A program made the position numbers and the translations under genes. DNA of 64,000 nt, taken from Selaginella tamariscina. Its lineage: Eukaryota > Streptophyta > Lycopodiopsida > Selaginellales > Selaginellaceae. Below, piece by piece: positions 56,076 to 64,000 of this stretch. Below the pieces are notes generated by a model. The model saw only the letters and a list, made by a program, of their open reading frames with translations. It had not been told where the DNA came from and did no database searches. The stretch is taken from contig PUQB01000022.1 of assembly GCA_003024785.1 (NCBI GenBank), positions 690,001 through 754,000 on the forward strand, given 5' to 3'. Within the stretch, counting starts at the first letter, position 1. Every line of letters begins with the position of its first letter.

Positions 56076-57525
56076 TGTCATAGTTTTTATTATAACTCGA
56101 CCCTTTACTTTGGACGTTGACTGTTGTTACCTACTGTACTATGTTGATGGACCCTAGACGTAATAGGAAATAGGCCCGCTTAGTGCACTTGGGTATATGG
56201 TGATGGTCCGACTAGGTGTCATTAGGTATTTGCAGGAAACTCTAAGCAAAGCTAGAACTTACCTTCTAGAAACCCACCCCCAATTTTGACGTCCTAGTTA
56301 GGTTGATTGGTTAATGTAAATGAGTTCGGCGTGTTTAGTAGGGTTAGGAAACACCCCTAGGGTTGACCTAACCTAGGGTTGCCCTAACCCACGCCCTAAA
56401 AACTCCCACCCCTTGGGTAGGGTTTTTAGGGTTAGAGTTAGGCTAAGTTAAACACTCTCATTAATTTAATAAGGGGCTAGCTAATTTTGTGCCAGCCCAC
56501 ATACACGTTCAGGAAAAGAGGGGGGAGGGGGGAGCTCCGTCACATAAATAAGGTAGAGTATGTAGGAGTGAGGGTTCCTGGGTTCATGACTGAGCTCGTT
56601 ACTCTTCTCTTGGTGCAAGCTCTAACTTGCGTCGTTAAGGCACAACCCTTTGTTATGCCGCCCTAACTTCTAGATGACAGGGGTACGTCTCATCTTTGGG
56701 GTAGCTTACCCTTAACGTTGGCGAATCCATGCCTGGGAGGTCTTTTGAGAATGCATGTTCCAAGAGGCAGAGGTTGAGGCTTGTCTCCAGCCTCCTCCTC
56801 CATGTCAAGCTAAGAGCAACACTCACAGCTAAGCAGGACATGTTCATGTCCTTGTCCAAGTCATGGGTTTCTTGATTGACAAGGTTTCCTTATCGAGTTC
56901 TGAGAGATAATTAAGGGGTCTAAAGTTGGCATTTAGGAGCCACATTTATGGCGCTTGGTGCAACTCTTGAATCTAAGGGCTATGGCATGATAGCCCACAT
57001 CATGAAAGGTAGTACATGGGGTTATCCAAACCTAGCCTTAGGGAGTTTGTTTAAGCAAAATTTGTGTTCGCCTACGGTGCACACTCATGTCCTCACTAAG
57101 TACTAGCCTTAGGTTAGGGTATGACTTGGCCACTCAAACCCTTAAGGGTTAGTCGTGGTTCAAGGTACCCTTGTCGCCCTAAAGGGGTTGTTCTCCCAGA
57201 TGAGAGTGATAAGCAACGATGCCTTAGCTTTGTCACGGGGGCATGTGTGAGACACATCTCCTTTGTGGGGTTAGGGCATGAGCTTGTCTAGGTCTACTAG
57301 GATAGAATCCTAAAGTCTACTCAGGATATCCTCTAGGGTTCGGGGGATGGTCATTCTAGGGGCTTAGGGTATTACTCTAAGTCTTCTGTTTAACTAGGCA
57401 TTTGAGTCATACTCTTAGGATCATCTTGTAAGAATTAACGTTGCTCATATAGGGAATTGACATCGGAAGGCCACTTGGCGGCCATGTGTCGCCACGTGTT
57501 AACCCTTCGGGTTAAAACTCTGACA
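56076..57525 (-). mobile_element. solo LTR-like insertion, family X, inverted, with target duplication TTTTC
   Basis: Reverse-complement copy of 53345-55160, shorter at 1,450 bp, starting TGTCATAGTTTTTATTATAA and ending GTTAAAACTCTGACA. TTTTC flanks it at 56071-56075 and 57526-57530. It interrupts the gypsy integrase (WRGF before, KCMKVKL after). Confidence 0.9.
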
Positions 57526-58454
57526 TTTTCTAAGTGTATGAAAGTGAAGCTTAAGCAAAGTAGTAGGGATCATCCAAAACAAATGGCCAAACAAGAGGGT
57601 AAAATAAGTTCTAAAAGATTTGTTGAGGTGCATTATTATTCAAAAGAAAGGCTAGTGGGATAAGTATATTTCATTCCTTGAATTTGCCTATAATAACAAC
57701 TAGCACAATGGGATTGGGATGAGTTTGTATTATGCTATGTTTGGACATCATCCCAAGACAAGCTGGGGTTAGCAAGTAAGAAGGCCTAGGGCAAAATGAA
57801 TGAGGACATTAAAGATCTAAGTGTTGAGCTCAAAGTTTGTACAAGAAAAATTTACAAGTAGCTCAAAGCCAAACTATTTAGTTTGCTAATGAGCATAGAA
57901 GTTTTCAAGAGTTTTAGGTAGGAGATTATGTATATCTTTGAGTAATATTTGTCACATATGTAAAGCGGAAACTATTGTGGCCTTATGAAATGGACACAAC
58001 CATAAATTATCTCCCAGATACTTAAGTCCTTATGAGATTCTAGAGCATATAAGTAAGATGACATATCTATCAAAAGGAGTGAGAGTGTTTCATGTTAGCC
58101 AATTAAAGATAGTACTCTTTGTGGATGTACATGGACGTTAACGATACAAGACCAATTGAGTAAGTTTATACTATCCTTGAGAACAAGGACTTGTTAATGG
58201 GGAGGATTTCTATGGCCCATATATTAATATACTTAATATAGGCAGAATATTTCCTAAAGGCTAGAAGGAATAAATCTAGATGAATCCATAAAAGAATATT
58301 ATAGGTCTATGGTATAAAAAGGGAATAAAAGAATTAAGGAAGACAACTTAATATAGATTTGTGTGGAAGCCTTTTGAAGAGTAGTTGTGGCAGCTCAAGG
58401 GTGATTGAGTGGTTTTGTGAAAGTCTTTAGTATTGTACCTATTAGTGCCTAACA

Positions 58455-59666
58455 CAATCGAGGTGGATGCATGCATAGTACTTCATCTAAGTGAAGGAAC
58501 ATTTATCTCACATTCCTAAATAGTTTGTCATCCTTGTTGGTGTTAACCACTTCTTCTTCATTAGATATCTTCACCACATGTACACAGGATGATATGGTGT
58601 TGTCCTCCTCCTCATCAATCTTTTGTTCTTTTTATGTTTGCATACAATTCGACATTTGCTACACATCATCTCCCACAAATCATTTCGTGTGCTCAAATTT
58701 GTTTGCCCTCAAAAGTTTTATTCTAAGACAAGTTTTGTGTTTGCGACTTTGCCATCTCAGATAGTATAATTTTTTATAAAAGAAATTGTGATCAACTTCT
58801 AATGCATGTTGAATTTATTAGATGGATCTTTCTATCTAGGAGATGAGATCCTCACATATAGCAAAACGACAATGCCTCATTAACTACTTACTCACACTCA
58901 TACATGTGAATCAATTGTATCTAAGTGCATACATGCATTAGATCTAAGAACCCTAAACCAAAAGGCTTTCCATGTAATTTTCATGTTAAGTCATCTCTAC
59001 ACAAGCCTCCACTTAAGTTTACCCGTTAGACTTTAAATGTCTTATTAAAACCGCACTTAAACATATTATACATTTTGAAACTAAAGGGGGTGTATTGTCC
59101 CTCGCAAGATAGTACCCTAGAATATATCTTACTTAGAGGCTCTATTTAATAAATTTTAATAAAAGTATTTGGATGTAGTATATTTTAACTTCATATGTTT
59201 TAATTAAATGGTTTAAAATTTATGCTAGTTTTTTAAATTTATATAAGAAATTAAAATTATAGAAAACTAAAATTTACTAAAAAAAATTTATTTTTATTAG
59301 TTTGTGATATGTGCATTTAAACCATATGTTGAGGTCACCTCACCTAAAACACATGCTTCATAGTATGAATATATGTGTACTTTATTTACTATACACATGT
59401 ATTTTTGGTTTATGTTTAAACATATAATGTATGTGTTAAAGGGAAGGTCATTTATATGAATATACATAATATATGTATATATCTATTTAAAAAAGAATAA
59501 TTATAATACTCTACTTTTAAGATATTATATTTTAAAACCACTAATTAAGCAATTTAAGATTTTATTTTTTTTAACATTTGATTAATAATATAAGAATTAA
59601 AAATATGTATTTTTCATTTATCTTTAATTATATAAGACTATATGCAATTAGTGTAAACATGCTCGT
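58455..59666. other. gene-free region between LTR elements
   Basis: No supported gene. 58520-58760 is pyrimidine-rich with a chance open frame. The rest is AT-rich. Confidence 0.6.
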
Positions 59667-61270
59667 TGTTAGAGTTTTAACCAGAAGGGCTAACATGAGG
59701 CCATCCGGTGTTAACACCATGTGTGAGCAATGCTAAGTCTTCAAAGACAATTTTAAGAGTTTAACTCAGATGTCCAAATAGGCATGAGGTTTAGAGTCCT
59801 ACTCTAAGTCCCTAAAATGACTACCCTCCAAACCTCAAAAGATAACTCGAGTAGACTTTAGGATCCTGCTCTAGAAGACATAAACAGGCTCATGTCTTAA
59901 TTCACCAAGGAGATGTGTCCACACATAACCCCGTGACAAAGCTAAGGTATTGTCACTTATCCCTTAAGACATCACCTTGTCCGAGGGTATAACCCCTTTA
60001 AGGCAACAAGGGGTGGTACCCTGATCGACGACTAACCCTTAAGGGTTTGAGTGGACAAGTCATACCTTAGTCCTAGGGTTAATATTTAGCGAGAATACAA
60101 GTGTGTGCCTTAGGAGAACATGAGTGTTCTACTATGCAAACTGTCCAAGGCTAGGATTGAATACTCTAAATACACGACCTTGCGAGTGCCTCATGAATAA
60201 GTTCTTGTTAATAAGCTTAGGTTGTTCAACCCTTAGTCTAGTGTGCCAATAGCATATCCAGTTAGGAGACCTAACCTCCATGCCTAAAGCTTAGCACCCT
60301 AACGTATGCTTACTAAAGTATCTAACCCCAAGAGCATGCCTTGGGTGTTGTACTATGTGCCATCTAGCCTAGTGTTACATCTTCATGTGACATTGTTTCC
60401 CAAGATGTGAGCTATAATTCCATAGCCCTTTAGATTTAAGAATTACATTAGGTGGCATGAAAATGTGTCTCTCAAATGCCAACTCTAAAACCCCTATGTG
60501 AACCCTTAATAACTTGGTAAAGAAAACTTATTAACCAAGATCCCACGCCCACAATTGAACAAGGACACAGATGTGTCATGCTTAGCTATGAGTGTTACTC
60601 CTAGCTTGATGTGGAGGAGGAGGCTGAAGACATGCTTTAACTTTTAACTTTGAAATGTGTAGTTCGACAAGATTTGCCATGTATGAATTTGTCAACGTTA
60701 AGGGTAGGTTACCCCAAAGGTGGGATGTACCCCTATTGTCTGGAAGTTGATGCGGCACAACAAAGGGTTGTGCCTTGATGACATAAACTAGAGCTTGCAT
60801 CAATAAAAGAATAATGAATTCAATCATGAACCCAAAAACTCTTATTACGTATCCTACTTAATATATGTGATAAAGGCCTTCCCTTCTTTTTTCTTGTTTT
60901 GTAAAGTGGGATAACACGAAATCTCATTCACAAGAAGAATATACTTGGTGAGTTTAACTTAATGACCCATCGACCCTTAAACACTAACCTGAGGGATTAG
61001 GTTAACCTAGGTGTGTTTCTACCCATATCCGACATACCAAACTCACCAAAACTAACCTTTTAAAAAACAAAGGTAAGAGTTTTTTTAAAGGTAAGTGTTA
61101 CCTTTTCCTAGAGTTTTTTGAGATATCTAGGAACAACTAGCCAAACTATCTCTAAACACCTAAGTGCATTAAGCGAGGACGTTTCTCATTATATTTAGAG
61201 CTTATTAACATAATAGGTAACAATAGTCAACTCCAAAGAAAAAGTAAAGGTTATAATAAAAACTATGACA
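59667..61270 (+). mobile_element. LTR family X, third copy
   Basis: Starts TGTTAGAGTTTTAACCAG and ends AAAACTATGACA, like 53345-55160, but more diverged (C-to-T rich). Flanking 5-mers CTCGT and CTTGC are only partly alike, so the duplication has decayed. Its older look suggests insertion before the two copies inside the gypsy element. Confidence 0.85.
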
Positions 61271-63107
61271 CTTGCAGTTTATATATAAAATTTAAATTAA
61301 GTTATTAACTTGTTGAATAGATGTTTATTTCTGAATAGCCATGTATCTATCTTATCTCTCGCTTGACCAAGGGTTTCTCTTTATAAAAGTCCAACCCATG
61401 TGCGTGATAATATACTCTTTTGCCTTGAGTAAATCCTCTTTGTGGAGTTGCTTTAATGTCTTTAGATCGCGTGAGTAGTTTATTAATCTTTTGTGTTCTT
61501 TTAAGTTTGTCACCCAAGCTTCTATCGCTGAGCATTTTTATTTTTAATGGTGGATTGAAAAGCTTTGGCCATATTGTGAATGGGGTCTTGATTGGCTAGG
61601 TTATATAGTTGAAAGGGTTATTTTTCATTTGCATCAAGTAAGTTAATAATTTATCAATCACTTTGTTATCCTTCTTATGTTTGAACTTGAAAGAATTGTA
61701 TAAAATTGGGTACAATTCGATAATTTTAGAGTTGAAACCATTTTTAACACGGTTGTCTTTCACAAGGACTAGTTGGTGATTCCTCATATCAAACTTTATA
61801 TGTGAAGGGAGAAGTCTTTCAAACTAAAAGTTCTTTATTTAGTCTTTCAAGTCCACCTTTCCCAAATTGATGTGGTCTACAATGAGGTTTCCACTGTAAT
61901 AAAAAATCTGCAATAAAAAAAATGAAGTTGAAGGAGGGGTAACATTGCTTAATTGCTTAGACAATTTTTTTTACATTAAAGCACCCTCAAACAAAACGAG
62001 ACTCTCTATAATCCTAATTAGTAATTTTTTATTATTTAATCAACATTTATTAATAATTATAAAATATTTAATATAAGAATATTTTTTAGGATATTCTATG
62101 TTTAAAGAAAGAATGACGTGATTAATTATTAGAAATCTTAATTAAAAGATAGATTCTAAAGAATATACTATATCTTTATTACTCTCACCATTAGAATTCA
62201 TGTATTTTCTTGTAGCCTTAATAAATTTGACATTTTAAATGTCTCTTAACGTCAATTATTTTTTCATTATAAAATTATGTTTCATCAAGGAGGCTTTTGT
62301 TGTATCTCTTCTTCGTGTTATAAAGTAAAACAATAGAATTTTTATCACATCGTTTATTGTGATGACTTTAAGTTTGTTAATGACTTAACTTATCTAATGT
62401 AGTTATATCATGAGAGTAAGAACGATAATCATGAGCTTCTTTCGACCTTTGCATTAGTCAAAACTTCATAAGGCTTTTAGGTGATCCCTTAGTCCATTTC
62501 ATTAAGGATCAAATAGAGGCTTTTTTTTTTATGGATTGATGTAAGCTTTTGAATGCCTTTTTAATCCATTTTGTTGTGGATTTGATGTGTAGTACTGGGA
62601 TCAGCAAGTATATTAAGTAATCACGTAGTTTTTCATTTTTTTTCTAAATGGCAACCATCTCCACCAATGCTTTTGAAAAGTCTTTATAGCTTTAAGTAAC
62701 GTATAAGTGCTGTACTTGGGGAAGTTGAAATGTAATGCAGTTTCTACATTCTTAAACATAGTGTTTTATATCTTTGAAAGATAGCATTGTTGTTTGAAGC
62801 CTTACCAAAACCAAACACTTATTTTTTTATTTAAACAACTTTAGCTGTGTGTAGATTGTTAGTAAAAAAAACCTCATAATTTTCTTGGAGATCTTAATTA
62901 TATTCCACACTACAATGGTTTTTAATAAAATCTATGATCGTCAAAATGTGATAATCGGTCTTGATCACTATATAGGTTTAAGAATCAAATATTTTATTAC
63001 ACATGACAAAATTAGTATTTGACTAGATGAGCCTTCATCTATAAGAGATTATAGTTGATTTCGTTCATATTCCATGTTTACTTTTGTGCTATGCAAATCA
63101 TGTTTTG

Positions 63108-63138
<31 letters not shown>

Positions 63139-63279
63139 TCTGCTAATACACATACATATCATTATTAATGAACCACCTTACAACAAATATATGATAACAT
63201 TGGTATGAACTACCTTACAACAAATATATAACAATATTATTAACAAGTCATGAGCAATATTGAAGCACAATATGTTGAA
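61271..63279. other. region with unrecognised minus-strand open frames
   Basis: Two frames on the minus strand, 61596-61787 (QLVLVKDNRVKNGFNSKIIE) and 61347-61535 (MLSDRSLGDKLKRTQKINKL), may be parts of one decayed gene. I recognise no domain. The remaining sequence is AT-rich; a TA run lies at 63113-63136. Confidence 0.4.
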
Positions 63280-63556
63280 GAATAATGTAAAAATGTATAT
63301 GTTGTAATCAACAAGAATACTTAATGACAACATTGCTCGTGTAATTTACTATGGTGACTAATCTCATTATTTAAGTGAATAAATAGTGACTAACACTACT
63401 CTCGTATGTTAGCATGGTAACCAGCTTTGCTCTTGAACTAGAAACTCATGACCAGCAAAAATTACTTGATGACTAACATGATGTAAGTTAGACATAATGA
63501 CCAACTCCGCTCATGAACAAGATAAGATGATGACCAACATTGTTCATGAATGTTAA
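63280..63556 (-). repeat. dispersed repeat, copy 2 (inverted)
   Basis: Reverse complement of 49555-49875 with about 80 percent similarity by eye. It abuts an LTR-family fragment at 63557. Confidence 0.8.
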
Positions 63557-64000
63557 TGTCATAACTTTTATAATAACTGTTATCTATTATATTTGATGAA
63601 CCCTAAATGTAGTAGGAAATAGGCCCGCTTAGTGCACTTGGGTATTTGGTGATGGTCCGGTTGAGTGTCAATAGATATTTACATAAAACTTTAGGTGAAA
63701 CTAGAACTTATCTTTTAAAAAAATTTCCCCCAATTTTGACATTTCAATTAGGTTTAGATGAATCCGACATGTTAAATAGGGTTATGAACACCCCTAGGGT
63801 CAACCTAAATCTATCAGAGTTTTAACCCGGAGGCTAACACGTGGCCACCAAGTGGCCTTCTAACGTCAATTCCCTGTGTGAGCAATGCTAAGCTTTCCAA
63901 GATGACCCCAAGAGTTTGACTCAAATGCCTAGTTAAACAGAAGACTTAGAGTCCTACCCTAAGTCTCCTATAATGACCATCTCCTGAATCCTAAAGGATA
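63557..64000. mobile_element. two abutting fragments of LTR family X in opposite orientation
   Basis: 63557 to about 63810 matches the start of the inverted copy (TGTCATAACTTTTATAATAA, then GGAAATAGGCCCGCTTAGTGCACTTGG). At about 63811 it switches to the other orientation (TATCAGAGTTTTAACCCGGA), matching the start of 53345-55160, and runs off the window. Confidence 0.8.

Larger units (their letters stand above)
51310..58140 (+). pseudogene. gypsy gag-pol remnant
   Basis: Recognisable blocks with many stops: a gag-like VFANQQKDYFINGLHLH (about 51357); protease LMDSGSSNNF (about 51946); EEFADVFPLKLPHVLPPTRG (about 52387); CIDYRALK (about 52640); FGPFKFMVMPLGLTNALATF, then FLDNILICNKN (about 52824-52965, where the usual YxDD is changed to LDN). 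RNase H is split by an insertion: KPYEVSCDASGVVIRAALMQ before 53344 and VFTDHKSLVYL...FPIEHRTGKANMVVDALS after 55160. Integrase is split likewise: SDWDSKFTSSFWRG before 56075, then KCMKVKLKQSS after 57530. PYEILEHIS and GVRVFHVSQLK (about 58028-58105) form the C-terminal side. Loss of the RT Asp pair and the stops show it is dead. Confidence 0.85.
50232..58454 (+). mobile_element. decayed Ty3/gypsy LTR retrotransposon carrying three later insertions
   Basis: Flanked by partial direct repeats: 50232-50366 and about 58290-58454 share TATAGGTCTATGxTATAA, GAAAGACAACTTAATATAGATTTxTGTGGAAGCCTTTT and GTGCCTAACA at the end. AATGGGGAGG at about 58197 is a likely polypurine tract before the 3' LTR, which would start near 58207; the 5' LTR is truncated. 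Internal coding remnants are in the order gag, protease, RT, RNase H, integrase, chromodomain-side, the Ty3/gypsy order. Three LTR-family insertions split it. Confidence 0.85.

Overview
The window is nuclear DNA of a land plant. Telomere-type TTTAGGG repeats, small GT-AG introns and the gene set (SKP1, chloroplast-type aspartate-semialdehyde dehydrogenase, CIN-type TCP factor, NAC domain, Rab6, two oleosins, a GPI-anchored lipid-transfer-like protein) all point there. A non-seed plant (lycophyte or bryophyte grade) is my inference, from the eroded miR319-like position in the TCP gene and from unusual ParB-like and transposase-like genes. The species cannot be fixed from the sequence. Intergenic DNA is AT-rich and full of compound (CT)n(TA)n(GT)n microsatellites, many inside introns.

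Layout. 0.25-2.2 kb (-): 5' part of a DUF726/TMCO4-like hydrolase gene. 3.3-4.9 kb (+): broken NAC-domain gene. 5.5-6.0 kb (-): SKP1. 6.5-10.2 kb (+): aspartate-semialdehyde dehydrogenase, 11 clean exons. 13.3-14.6 kb (+): TCP factor with reading-frame breaks. 15.2-16.2 kb (+): small conserved membrane protein. 19.3-23.3 kb: decayed Harbinger-like transposon with ~430-bp terminal inverted repeats. 24.4-24.8 kb (-): small unknown gene. 25.3-26.1 kb (+): secreted 8-Cys protein. 26.1-27.7 kb (-): hydrophilic LEA-like protein. 28.1-30.3 kb (-): Rab6. 31.2-32.3 kb: divergent oleosin pair sharing a 270-bp promoter with ABRE and RY motifs. 33.6-38.2 kb (-): HAD/FCP1-like phosphatase gene and a large ParB-fold gene. 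38.46-39.90 and 43.33-44.19 kb: two arrays of the 18-bp palindrome GGCGGGATTAATCCCGCC. 44.3-47.5 kb (+): DDE/RNase H-like transposase-like gene. 50.2-58.5 kb: decayed Ty3/gypsy element interrupted by three solo LTRs with intact 5-bp target duplications. 59.7-61.3 and 63.56-64.0 kb: more copies of the same LTR family.

Most interesting region: 33.6-47.5 kb. Two unusual genes point outward from a centre holding dozens of near-identical palindromes. One encodes a ParB/sulfiredoxin-fold protein with a SAM-binding-like C-terminal part. The other encodes a transposase-like protein. The same palindrome sits in an intron of the ParB-fold gene, and array B appears to lie in the 5' leader intron of the transposase gene. 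I suggest a large mobile element, with the palindromes as candidate binding sites (parS-like or E2F-like). That is a hypothesis only.

Caution: several conserved genes (Rab6, TCP, lipid-transfer-like, small membrane protein, LEA-like, HAD, transposase) show single-base frameshifts, mostly in short homopolymers. The simplest reading is uncorrected long-read indels, so apparent breaks should not be taken as pseudogenes without read support.
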